Of a stretch of DNA of 64,000 nt, positions 56,320-64,000 are shown one piece after another. Below the pieces are notes generated by a model that was not told the origin of the DNA, searched no databases, and saw nothing but the letters and a program-made list of their open reading frames with translations. Numbering within the stretch: the first letter of the stretch is position 1; every line of letters begins with the position of its first letter. This stretch comes from an uncultured Sulfurovum sp. (GTDB taxonomy: Bacteria; Campylobacterota; Campylobacteria; Campylobacterales; Sulfurovaceae): assembly GCA_902727935.1 (NCBI GenBank), contig CACVAX010000013.1, forward strand, positions 62,001-126,000, written 5' to 3'. Position numbers and translations under genes: made by a program.

Positions 56320-57582
56320 ATGACCCTAACCAAATTAAGAAGCAAAAAAGAGTTACGAAGTAAAATTTCAAAAATAAAAGAAGAACAACATATTAATAAA
56401 ATATTAGATGGTACGGACAATATTATCTTTCTCAAAAGACTAGATGGTGGGATTATTCATATTAACCGTCAATTTTTTAATCTATTTCCTGAATACGGAA
56501 GCATCAAAGAGTTTACGCAGCAACATAACTCTATTTTTGAACTCTTTGATAATGATGACCCTAACTATATTGATGGCAACTATTTTGAAGATAATATTTA
56601 TGAACTTCTTAACCAACAAATATCACATAAAGTAAAAATTACACGACAAGAGAGAACGCTCTTTTTTAGAGCCACCATGAAAGCTGTCAGTCTTGAAAAA
56701 AATAAAGAAGAGTTTGTCATAACACTTTCAGACATTACGCAACTTGAACATGAGATGCAAAAAAATATTCAACAAGAAAGAATCCTTCAACAACAAGCCA
56801 AAATGGCATCGATGGGAGAGATGATTGGAAATATCGCCCATCAATGGCGACAACCTCTTAATACCCTCTCCACACTCAATACTCTGTTGTTTCTTAATTA
56901 TGAAGAGAACGATTCACTTAGCCCTAAACAGATGGAAGATTTTAAAAAACGTTCTAACTTTTTAATTCAAAAAATGAGCACAACCATTGATGACTTTAGA
57001 AATTTTTTTCTACCTAAAGCCAAAAATAAAAGTAGTTTCAAACTGAAAAGTGCCATTGAACAGACCATTGGTTTTATGCAAGATACCTATATAGAACATC
57101 ATATTCAACTTGTACAAGACATTAACAGCGAAATACATATTACCAGCTATCAAAATGAACTTGAACAGGTACTGCTAAATCTTTTTAACAATGCAAAAGA
57201 TGCTCATATTAGTAATAAAACCATCAATCCTAAGGTTATTGTTCGTCTTATAAAAGAAGGAAGTCATAGCAGTATCACCATAGAAGACAATGCAGGAGGA
57301 ATAGACCCTAAAATTATCGACAAGGTTTTTGAACCCTATTTTAGTACAAAATTTGAAAATCAAGGTACAGGGATTGGTCTGTATATGTCAAAAATGATTA
57401 TCGAAGAGTCAATCGAAGGTCAACTCACAATTGAAAACCATAATGAAGGTGTTTTAGCAACCATTAATTTCACTAAAAAGCCTTCTTTCAGACAAGATAA
57501 AGCACCTCTCTCCAGAGCTTCAATGAAAGAAGTTTGCTCAGGATGTCACTATAGAGAGAGCTACAAAAAAAATCAAAAATAA
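56320..57582 (+). CDS. PAS-domain sensor histidine kinase
   Basis: 420 residues, soluble. PAS-like domain (about 25-140), a short coiled coil, then the H-box GNIAHQWRQPLNTLS and the ATPase domain with NLFNNAKDAH (N box), EDNAGGIDPKI (G1) and GTGIGLYMSK (G2). The C-terminus ends with CSGCHYRESYKKNQK, where CxxCH resembles a heme-c or metal site but sits in a cytoplasmic protein. The response regulator at 58017-58397 is convergent and may be its partner. Confidence 0.88.
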   Translation: MTLTKLRSKKELRSKISKIKEEQHINKILDGTDNIIFLKRLDGGIIHINRQFFNLFPEYGSIKEFTQQHNSIFELFDNDDPNYIDGNYFEDNIYELLNQQISHKVKITRQERTLFFRATMKAVSLEKNKEEFVITLSDITQLEHEMQKNIQQERILQQQAKMASMGEMIGNIAHQWRQPLNTLSTLNTLLFLNYEENDSLSPKQMEDFKKRSNFLIQKMSTTIDDFRNFFLPKAKNKSSFKLKSAIEQTIGFMQDTYIEHHIQLVQDINSEIHITSYQNELEQVLLNLFNNAKDAHISNKTINPKVIVRLIKEGSHSSITIEDNAGGIDPKIIDKVFEPYFSTKFENQGTGIGLYMSKMIIEESIEGQLTIENHNEGVLATINFTKKPSFRQDKAPLSRASMKEVCSGCHYRESYKKNQK

Positions 57583-57611
57583 GTTTTTTCAATGAAGCGT
57601 TTAAATAAAGT

Positions 57612-58004
57612 CTATTTAAACTCTTCTATCAATTTATCACGAACCAATTCAAATCTACGATAATCTTCTTGACTACATCCATGTGCCATAACAAACTGGT
57701 TCAAAATCTTTAAAAATTGCATTAATTCATACTTGTGTTCTCCCCCAATTTGCTCTTTAATACAGGCTATCTCTTCATCAAGAATACTAAAATCTTTATC
57801 GAGTAAAATCTCCCATAACTCATGACTGTCTAAATTAAATTTTATCTTAAAAAGCTCCCTATATTTAGCTTTTTCAACCTCTTCAATGTTTCCAATAACT
57901 TCACAAATAATAAAAGCAGCAGCACGTTTAAATTTCCTCTCATCTGCCAAACTCTCTTGATTGTTCACTAGGTCACAAATTTTATTAAAATGTTTAACTG
58001 GCAT
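57612..58004 (-). CDS. Small helical protein next to a response regulator
   Basis: 130 residues, all-helical by composition, with CSQEDYRRFELVRDKLIEEF at the end. Starts 12 nt after the response regulator stop, so it is co-transcribed. No recognised motif; possibly an adaptor or output partner. Confidence 0.65.
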   Translation of the reverse strand: MPVKHFNKICDLVNNQESLADERKFKRAAAFIICEVIGNIEEVEKAKYRELFKIKFNLDSHELWEILLDKDFSILDEEIACIKEQIGGEHKYELMQFLKILNQFVMAHGCSQEDYRRFELVRDKLIEEFK

Positions 58005-58016
58005 ATTCTCTCCCTT

Positions 58017-58397
58017 TTATACCGAAACTAACATATTGAGATAATGCAAAGCATTAAAAAATCTATCGTGATCAAAAGGTTTTAAAATATAGGCATGTAT
58101 CTCTAACTCTGTTGACTTTTCTTGATATTGAGGTTCATTAAATGCTGTAAAAAGTGCAATAACTTGATTGGGATTCAATGCTTTAATTTCTGCAGACATC
58201 TCCAATCCATTCATGTTGGGCATAGATATATCACTCAATACAATGTCTGGGTTAGACGCTTTATACGCAGCTAACCCGACCTGACCATCTTCTGCTACAA
58301 TCACTTCTTTATAGTACTTTTTCAAAATACTACTGACAATACTACGCGTCTCTTCTTCATCTTCAACATATAAAATTGTTAAATCTTCTTTTTTCAT
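58017..58397 (-). CDS. Single-domain response regulator
   Basis: 126 residues, receiver domain only: acidic pair Glu12/Asp13, phosphoacceptor Asp56 in DIVLSDISMPNMNG, TAF (Thr switch) and Lys in YILKPFD. With no output domain it should act by protein contact like CheY. Likely fed by the histidine kinase at 56320. Confidence 0.9.
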   Translation of the reverse strand: MKKEDLTILYVEDEEETRSIVSSILKKYYKEVIVAEDGQVGLAAYKASNPDIVLSDISMPNMNGLEMSAEIKALNPNQVIALFTAFNEPQYQEKSTELEIHAYILKPFDHDRFFNALHYLNMLVSV

Positions 58398-58612
58398 TTT
58401 TAATATCCCCTTTTTTAATTTGATATCAGAAATTTATAGCTGAAATATTCTTTTAAAGAAGTAAAATAAAACCATTAAGATACTTAAAGCTACGGCTACA
58501 TCTACTCACCTAAGCATAATAGAGCTTTATACCAAGCTCTAATCAGCAACATAAATCAATTTTTTGCTAGAATCACGCAACTATATAGATGAAAAATGAA
58601 AAAAGGATTGTA

Positions 58613-59938
58613 ATGAATGTTACAGTAGAAAAACTGGATGATATTAATGTAATCATCTCTGGTGAAGTTAAAAACTCAACGATTCAAGCAAATGTTGAGA
58701 AACTGAAAAAAGAAGCAGAAGCACGTAAAGAAGAAACAAAAAAAGAACTGGCAAATGAAATGAAAGATGATGAACCAGTTGACAACAACCTTGTAGACGA
58801 TGTTCTAAAGGGTATGGAACCCGAAAATTATCAAAGAGATGCAGAAGGACAAATACTTCAAGAGTTTATTGAAACAGGACTAAAAGAAGCGAATATTCCT
58901 GTAGAAGACATTTTAGGACAACCAGGTTTTCGAAAATATGAAAATAGAGATGATGCCATCTATCTTGAAGTGGAAATTTCTACTGCCCCAGAAATCAATA
59001 CCGAGGTAGAATACATGGACATTATTCCAAGCTATACGAAACCCAAAGCACCAGAAGATGCTGTGAATAATCAACTTAGAGAAATGGCAATTCAACAAGC
59101 ACCATTTACAAGTATTCCAACAGCAAAATCTGTAGAAAATGGCGATGTGGCTGTTATTGACTTTGAAGGTTTTATAGACGGTGTTGCTTTTGAAGGGGGT
59201 AAAGCTGAAAAGTTCAATTTAAAAGTTGGGTCTAACTCATTTATCCCTGGTTTTGAAGAGCAAGTTATTGGTATGGCTTATGATGAAGAAAAAACCATCA
59301 CTGTTACCTTTCCAGCTGATTACTCTTCAACAGATTTAGCAGGAAAAGAATCTAAATTCAATGTCAAACTTCATGAAATTCAAGAACAACAGTATGTAGC
59401 ACCCGATGATGCTTTTGCTCAAAAAATACTGAATGATGACCAAGCAACACTTGATACACTTAAAGAAAAACTGGCTGATAAAATCAATTCACAAGCCCTT
59501 TCAAATCTCTATCAAGAAGAACTAAAACCAAAACTTATTAAAGGTCTACTCACTAAATTTGACTTTACTTTACCCAATAATGTGGTAGAACAAGAGATAG
59601 ATGCTAAAGTGAATGAACGAGCTCAACGTATGAGTAAAGAAGAACATGAACTTTACAAAGAAAATAAAGATATGTTTCATCAACTTAGAAACCAAGTAAG
59701 ACAAGAGGCTAAAGATTCTATCAAAGCTGCACTGATTGTTGAAGCTTTGGCAAAAAAAGAGAATATTAACGTAGATGAACAAGAGGTGCAAGCTGCTCTT
59801 TATTACCAAGCCATGATGACAGGGCAAGATGCTGAAGAATTACTTAAATACTATAAAGAAAACAACCTAATGACTTCGGCAAAAATGGGTCTCACTGAAG
59901 ACAAACTTTTTGGCATAATGCTAGGCTTTGACAAATAA
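58613..59938 (+). CDS. tig: Trigger factor
   Basis: 441 residues from ATG 58613 (MNVTVEKLDDINV), preferred over an ATG 24 nt upstream because an AAGGA site lies in front and family members start so. Ribosome-binding N domain, FKBP-type PPIase domain (VAVIDFEGFIDGVAFEGG and SFIPGFEEQVIGM), and the C-terminal helical domain. Folds nascent chains at the ribosome exit. The clpP gene that often follows is absent here. Confidence 0.94.
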   Translation: MNVTVEKLDDINVIISGEVKNSTIQANVEKLKKEAEARKEETKKELANEMKDDEPVDNNLVDDVLKGMEPENYQRDAEGQILQEFIETGLKEANIPVEDILGQPGFRKYENRDDAIYLEVEISTAPEINTEVEYMDIIPSYTKPKAPEDAVNNQLREMAIQQAPFTSIPTAKSVENGDVAVIDFEGFIDGVAFEGGKAEKFNLKVGSNSFIPGFEEQVIGMAYDEEKTITVTFPADYSSTDLAGKESKFNVKLHEIQEQQYVAPDDAFAQKILNDDQATLDTLKEKLADKINSQALSNLYQEELKPKLIKGLLTKFDFTLPNNVVEQEIDAKVNERAQRMSKEEHELYKENKDMFHQLRNQVRQEAKDSIKAALIVEALAKKENINVDEQEVQAALYYQAMMTGQDAEELLKYYKENNLMTSAKMGLTEDKLFGIMLGFDK

Positions 59939-59973
59939 TTATCGATTAAAAAAATTAAAGAAAAAGGATTAAA

Positions 59974-60705
59974 ATGGACTATACTGTAAGTTATCACCCC
60001 ATTTCAACAGAACAAATGAAAGCATGGTACTTTGATGTATTTGATGATTTAGGTGCTGCTGAAACTTTGACGGTAAGAATACCAAAAGAACAACTCAAAC
60101 ATGATGACCGTCAAGAGCTTGAAGTTTACTATAAAGATAAATATTTAGAAATGGTTAAACGTTCAAGAAATCTTGACTATGGTAACTTTAACAAATGGCA
60201 TGGATATTTCATTGCCATTATTCAAGGTTTCTTTGAAAAATTCTACTTTGTTCATGGTGCTGCTATTTCAGGTATTCATGATTTAGGATTTAAAAAAACA
60301 TACATTACCCCATGGAATGAAATCATAGAAGAGGATTTCATTGATGGCTTAGATTCAGACTCTAAACTCAATGGTCCTTTTTCTTCAGGGGCATACATCT
60401 CAGCAGCACAAGTAAAACAACTTTTAGTTGATTATGAAAATGATGAGGAAATAAAAGAAATTTTAGATGAACAATTTGAAGGAAAAAAAATCGATGTTTT
60501 CTTAGCAGCACTTAAATATGCGAGTGAAAATAATCAAGGTCTCTTAGAAGCATCTAAAGTTATTGACCCAGGTGAAGAGTTATTTGAAGAGCCTTCATGC
60601 TATTCTAACCTTTTTAATTGTGATGTTATCTCGGCTGCTGTTTATACCACTGAACTGGCTGCTGTTTATGATGCTATCTACAAAGGAACAGGGGATGATG
60701 GTTAA
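59974..60705 (+). CDS. Soluble protein upstream of the truncated hemoglobin
   Basis: 243 residues, acidic, no signal or membrane helices. Its stop shares one base with the globin start (TAATG), so the two are translated together. Two Cys late in the protein (PSCYSNLFNCDV). Family not recognised; role linked to the globin is inferred only from coupling. Confidence 0.7.
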   Translation: MDYTVSYHPISTEQMKAWYFDVFDDLGAAETLTVRIPKEQLKHDDRQELEVYYKDKYLEMVKRSRNLDYGNFNKWHGYFIAIIQGFFEKFYFVHGAAISGIHDLGFKKTYITPWNEIIEEDFIDGLDSDSKLNGPFSSGAYISAAQVKQLLVDYENDEEIKEILDEQFEGKKIDVFLAALKYASENNQGLLEASKVIDPGEELFEEPSCYSNLFNCDVISAAVYTTELAAVYDAIYKGTGDDG

Positions 60706-61091
60706 TGTCTAAAGAACTCTACAAAAGCATGAATGCTGAAAATATGGAAGAACTGGTACATGCTTTTTATCCTAAAGTACTCAAAGACCCAATTCTTGCT
60801 CCTTTTTTCATAGCAAAACTTGGAGATAATATTGAAAGTTCTGGCTGGAAAGCACATCTTAAACTCATTGTTGAGTTTTGGAAGTTTGCTGCTTTGGGTT
60901 ATGATGAATATACAAATAATCCGTTAACCCCTCACTTAGCCATGGAAGGCTTAAGCCGTGAAGCTTTTGGACAATGGTTAAGACTATTTCATGAAACCGT
61001 TTATGAAATCTATGAGCCCTTTGCTGGGGATTACCTTAAAGACAAAAGTCTTGATATCGCCGAAAACTTTATGAGAAAATTGGAAATTTAA
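60705..61091 (+). CDS. Group III truncated hemoglobin
   Basis: 128 residues. FYPKVLKDPILAPFF gives the B-helix Tyr22, and PHLAMEGLSREAFGQWLRLF is the group III F/G signature with His77 as the probable proximal heme ligand. Such globins of campylobacterota (Ctb type) bind oxygen and peroxide or nitrogen oxides with high affinity. Fits a nitrate-respiring microaerophile. A strong terminator follows. Confidence 0.88.
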   Translation: MSKELYKSMNAENMEELVHAFYPKVLKDPILAPFFIAKLGDNIESSGWKAHLKLIVEFWKFAALGYDEYTNNPLTPHLAMEGLSREAFGQWLRLFHETVYEIYEPFAGDYLKDKSLDIAENFMRKLEI

Positions 61092-61112
61092 CAATAGTCT
61101 TAAACCTCTCTT

Positions 61113-61136
61113 AAACACAGAATATTTTCTGTGTTT
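61113..61136 (+). terminator. Terminator after the truncated hemoglobin gene
   Basis: AAACACAGAA (61113-61122), 4-nt loop, TTCTGTGTTT (61127-61136): a 10-bp perfect stem followed by CATTTCATCTC. Confidence 0.7.
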
Positions 61137-61372
61137 CATTTCATCTCATTCAAACAACAAATAAATAATCCATAGAGTATCTTTAATTCCTATTTATAAA
61201 TTTCGTTATCATGCTTAGGATATAGGGCTTTATTCTCATTTTAAAGTCTAATTTTTGTGCATAACGAAATGATACATCTATCTTACTATCTACTTTTATA
61301 CTTTATTTTAATTGTAGATTAAGATTTTATTTCTTATAAGTACATATAACTAAAAAAATAGTGGAGTTTTTA

Positions 61373-62983
61373 ATGGAAAAACTAGTTTTACTCATACCAT
61401 TCATACCAATTGTGATTGCTTTACTCATAGGATTTTTAAACCAAAAAATTCTTATGCCTAAGGTAAGTCTTTTCTTCTCTTCAGGTGTTGCCTTATTAGG
61501 TCTTTATGGTACTTATTATGTCATGACTACTGACGAAGTTATTCATGGCTTTGGAGGATTACTTGTTTTTAATGAGCTTTCTTCAATTCTTGTGCCTTAT
61601 GTTGCAATTTTAGGGCTTGTTATTCGTAAATACTCTACCAAATACATGTGGGATGAACCAGGATATAAAAGATTTTTCATACTGTTAAACTTTATATTTG
61701 CTGCTATCTATCTTCTTGTTATGAGCAACAACTTAATTGTTCTTGCCATTGCATGGCAACTGATGAGTATCAGCCTTTATCTTCTGATTACCTTTAATGT
61801 TGAATCAAAGTCTGCCATTAAAAATGGTGGTTGGACAATGCTTATCCATAAACTCGCAGATCTCTTCTTTATTATTGCTGTTATCTTAACTTATAAAGTA
61901 TTTGAGAGCTTTGACTTGGAAGAGTTAAGTCAGATATGGTTGAAAATGTCTGAAGCTGGAGGCATTGAAAACCCTCTCATTTATGTTATTGGTTTCTTAT
62001 TCTTATTTGCAGCCATGATGAAATCAGCTATTATTCCTTTTCATCTTTGGTTACCTTATACTTCCGAAGCACCCACACCTGTTTCAGCATTAATGCATGC
62101 TGGTGTTGTCAATGTAGGGGGTATTTTATTAAATAAAATGGCTTTCCTACTTCTTTTGACCCCTGCTGTACTCAATGTGGCATTTGTCATGGGACTTATC
62201 ACAGCCATTGGTGCATCTATTCTGATGTTGGCAGTTTCTGATATTAAGCGTTCTTTAGGCTACTCTACCGTTGGACAAATGGGTTATATGATTATGGAAG
62301 TAGGACTAGGGGCATTTAGTTTGGCAATTTATCACCTTATGGTACATGGTATCTTTAAAGCATCTCTCTTTTTAGAATCTGGAAGTCTTATCAACTCGGC
62401 ACGACAAGAACCAAATATTCCAAGAAGACTTTCTCATGAACTTTTTTGGAAAGAGAAACCCCAATATAATAGCATTAACATGTTCCGTATGATTGCTTTT
62501 TTCACCGTATTACCAGTTGTGGCTTTCATTGGTATAAAGTTGCTATTGGGCGAAGACCTCTTCCACTTTAATGCATCCATTCTTATACTTGCATTTGCTT
62601 GGCTTACAGGTACACAGCTCTTTTTATCTTTCTTTGAAGTTTCTAAAGCAAATTCACCTAAAGTGATTCTTGGTGTTATTAGTTCCTTTATTATTGTCTT
62701 ATTTACCTATGAATTTATAGGCTTATCACTGGAGCATTACCTCTATGGTCAATACGGTATTCTTTTTTATGAAGTTGCCACCTTACATGTATCAGGAACA
62801 ATGACACTTTTCATGTTGGTAGCCGTTATGGTTATTGGTTGGTACTTTACCTATAAGCAACACTATGTTGGCATACCCATCGGTGAACATAAGCCCAATA
62901 AATCTAAATGGCGAATCTATAAGATACTAGCAAAAGAAGGCTATATCTCAGATATGTATATTAAATACTTCAAAATATTTTAA
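61373..62983 (+). CDS. dabB: DabB-like proton-channel subunit (NuoL/MrpA family)
   Basis: 536 residues from ATG 61373; a GTG four codons earlier is possible. About 14 membrane helices of the proton-conducting Nuo/Mrp fold, with HLWLPYTSEAPTPVSALMHAGVVNVGG and LGYSTVGQMGYMIMEVGLGAF, which carry the conserved Lys/His/Glu of these channels. Although NuoL-like, the linked DabA gene identifies it as DabB, which couples ion flow to bicarbonate or CO2 uptake in autotrophs. Confidence 0.88.
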   Translation: MEKLVLLIPFIPIVIALLIGFLNQKILMPKVSLFFSSGVALLGLYGTYYVMTTDEVIHGFGGLLVFNELSSILVPYVAILGLVIRKYSTKYMWDEPGYKRFFILLNFIFAAIYLLVMSNNLIVLAIAWQLMSISLYLLITFNVESKSAIKNGGWTMLIHKLADLFFIIAVILTYKVFESFDLEELSQIWLKMSEAGGIENPLIYVIGFLFLFAAMMKSAIIPFHLWLPYTSEAPTPVSALMHAGVVNVGGILLNKMAFLLLLTPAVLNVAFVMGLITAIGASILMLAVSDIKRSLGYSTVGQMGYMIMEVGLGAFSLAIYHLMVHGIFKASLFLESGSLINSARQEPNIPRRLSHELFWKEKPQYNSINMFRMIAFFTVLPVVAFIGIKLLLGEDLFHFNASILILAFAWLTGTQLFLSFFEVSKANSPKVILGVISSFIIVLFTYEFIGLSLEHYLYGQYGILFYEVATLHVSGTMTLFMLVAVMVIGWYFTYKQHYVGIPIGEHKPNKSKWRIYKILAKEGYISDMYIKYFKIF

Positions 62984-62995
62984 GGGAGAATGTCA

Positions 62996-63730
62996 ATGTT
63001 AATAGATTTTATTTTACTGTTTTTGTTTGCTGGAGTGCCATATTTTGTTTTTTTTGAAAAGACAAAAGTATTAGGGAAAGAGAAAATATTTTTTCTCTCT
63101 GCATTGTTAGTAATTGTTGGGGTATTGATTTCAAATATCTTTCCACAAACCATATCAATGCCGTTTGTAGTCATTGCACTTTTAAGTTCTTTATTCACGC
63201 TTTATAAAGCTGATAAGACAAATAACTTGTACAAATTGGCTTATTACATACTCTTTTTTAATGCCCCAATGCTTGTGATGTTTGGGGTAAAAGAGAGTAC
63301 TTTATATGCCATATCCCTACTCGTAACCCTTTTAGGTATCTTCCTTATAGGAAAGTATTATGAGCGTAACTATGGAAGTGCTAACTATCAATCGGTTACT
63401 GGAATTACCCTTGTTACCCCTTATGCTGGACTAATGTTAACCATTTATTTAACAGCATTAGCACTCTATCCCCCCTTTCCAAATTCGCTTATGTTTCTAA
63501 ATGGAATACTCAATTCTGATATTAGTACCGTTTGGTATTTGAGTGTGATTATTGTCTTTTTTGGAAACTTTTTAATCGCTGCTAGAATCATGGCAAAAAC
63601 AGTTTTTGGAAAGCCAAACACCAATGTACACTATATTGACCTAGCTCCTAAAGAGCGATGGTTACATTTTGCTATTTTTATTATATTACTAGTCCTAAGT
63701 GTTATAGGACTTAAGGAGTTACTTGCATGA
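62996..63730 (+). CDS. Membrane protein between dabB and dabA
   Basis: 244 residues from ATG 62996 (the GGGAG site sits 7 nt before it; an ATG 6 nt upstream is too close). Six or seven membrane helices. Parts such as GITLVTPYAGLMLTIYLTAL and LPPF-like ALYPPFPNS recall antiporter-like subunits, so it may be a second, reduced channel module. It starts 12 nt after dabB and overlaps dabA by 4 nt, so it belongs to the system. No established function that I know. Confidence 0.72.
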   Translation: MLIDFILLFLFAGVPYFVFFEKTKVLGKEKIFFLSALLVIVGVLISNIFPQTISMPFVVIALLSSLFTLYKADKTNNLYKLAYYILFFNAPMLVMFGVKESTLYAISLLVTLLGIFLIGKYYERNYGSANYQSVTGITLVTPYAGLMLTIYLTALALYPPFPNSLMFLNGILNSDISTVWYLSVIIVFFGNFLIAARIMAKTVFGKPNTNVHYIDLAPKERWLHFAIFIILLVLSVIGLKELLA

Positions 63731-64000
63731 GTATATTAGAAAAATTAAATGCAGTTAAAGATACTGTACCTCACTATTGGCCTATTGGTGCATTTATTCA
63801 CCATAACCCTTTAAAGGGTTTTGAACACCTAAACTTTAAAGAAGGCTTGAATAAAGCACAAAGTATCTTTGGTGGTAAGGTATATATGAATCCTGACTAT
63901 TACGTCGGACTTTACAATGAAGGTAAAGTTAAATCTGAATTCTTAAAAAAGAATCTACTAAAACCCTTAAGCCAAGCAGGACTTGAAAAACACATCAATG
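63727..64000 (+). CDS. dabA: DabA (DUF2309) inorganic-carbon uptake subunit, 3' end outside window
   Basis: First 91 codons only. ATG 63727 overlaps the upstream stop (ATGA). VPHYWPIGAFIHHNPLKGFEH is the N-terminal hallmark of DUF2309/UPF0753 proteins. DabA is a beta-carbonic-anhydrase-like protein that, with DabB, makes an energy-coupled CO2 trap; the zinc site would lie beyond the window. Confidence 0.88.
   Translation, partial: MSILEKLNAVKDTVPHYWPIGAFIHHNPLKGFEHLNFKEGLNKAQSIFGGKVYMNPDYYVGLYNEGKVKSEFLKKNLLKPLSQAGLEKHIN

Noticed and set aside
58521..58540. Hairpin AGAGCTT-TATACC-AAGCTCT upstream of tig as a riboswitch or terminator
   Set aside because: Short stem, no T tract and no known riboswitch core; too weak to annotate.
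61373..62983. NuoL of respiratory complex I
   Set aside because: The gene is followed by a DUF2309 (dabA) gene and no other nuo genes, so DabB is the better call.
1..64000. CRISPR arrays, tRNA and rRNA genes
   Set aside because: No regularly spaced repeats, and no tRNA T-arm or rRNA core sequences were noticed on reading both strands.

Overview
The window is AT-rich DNA from a campylobacterotal (epsilonproteobacterial) chromosome. It resembles a sulfur-oxidising, nitrate-respiring microaerophile of the Sulfurimonas, Sulfurovum or Arcobacter kind. Evidence: the nap gene order A-G-H-B-F-L, a four-gene cbb3 oxidase cluster followed by a DUF4006-type gene, a sulfide:quinone reductase-like flavoprotein, a NavAb-like voltage-gated channel, and the start of a DabB/DabA inorganic-carbon uptake operon, which suggests autotrophy. 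The sequence alone does not fix the genus.

Layout. 1-6917 (minus): periplasmic nitrate reductase operon; its NapB carries an extra N-terminal cytochrome c domain. 7059-9963: two 213-residue Crp/Fnr-family regulators flank hemN, with TTGAN-N4-NTCAA palindromes in front of napA/crp, hemN and the second regulator. 10427-15262: ccoNOQP and four small accessory genes. 15314-17818: SQR-like flavoprotein, a 53-residue protein and a membrane protein built on a dead peptide-deformylase domain. 18302-22487: cbb3 assembly genes ccoS, ccoI and ccoG. 22528-25407: NlpC/P60 peptidase, DsrE-like protein, ddl, ruvA. 25633-25744: a possible structured RNA or dispersed repeat. 25891-26319: bacteriohemerythrin.

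26349-34966 (minus) is a defence island. In transcription order it holds a small unknown gene, a nuclease-methyltransferase fusion, a specificity subunit, a PtuA-like ATPase, a PtuB-like HNH nuclease, and a YhcG/DUF1016 nuclease gene. The last is broken by a frameshift, a stop codon and a 1337-bp ISAs1-type element with a 9-bp target duplication. A decayed copy of the hemerythrin 3' end lies on the far side of the island (35038-35125). The next gene, murJ, has no usable start codon.

35194-64000 is mostly housekeeping and envelope: murJ, a Spy-like protein, a voltage-gated channel with a calcium-channel-like filter, a porin and ModE pair, proB, obg, a TAXI binding protein, rnpB (RNase P RNA), dnaX, ypfJ, a double-thioredoxin protein, an aminotransferase, murC, a pair of small paralogues, a Clp/FtsH-like double AAA protein with a ruined protease site, a two-component group, tig, a truncated hemoglobin and dabB-x-dabA.

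How they work together: NapA and cbb3 are the two terminal electron acceptors, the SQR-like enzyme is a likely electron donor to the quinone pool, HemN makes heme without oxygen, ModE and its porin may serve the molybdenum that NapA needs, and Dab supplies inorganic carbon. The Crp/Fnr boxes plausibly tie nap, hemN and regulator expression to oxygen or nitrogen-oxide status. No tRNA, rRNA or CRISPR array was seen.
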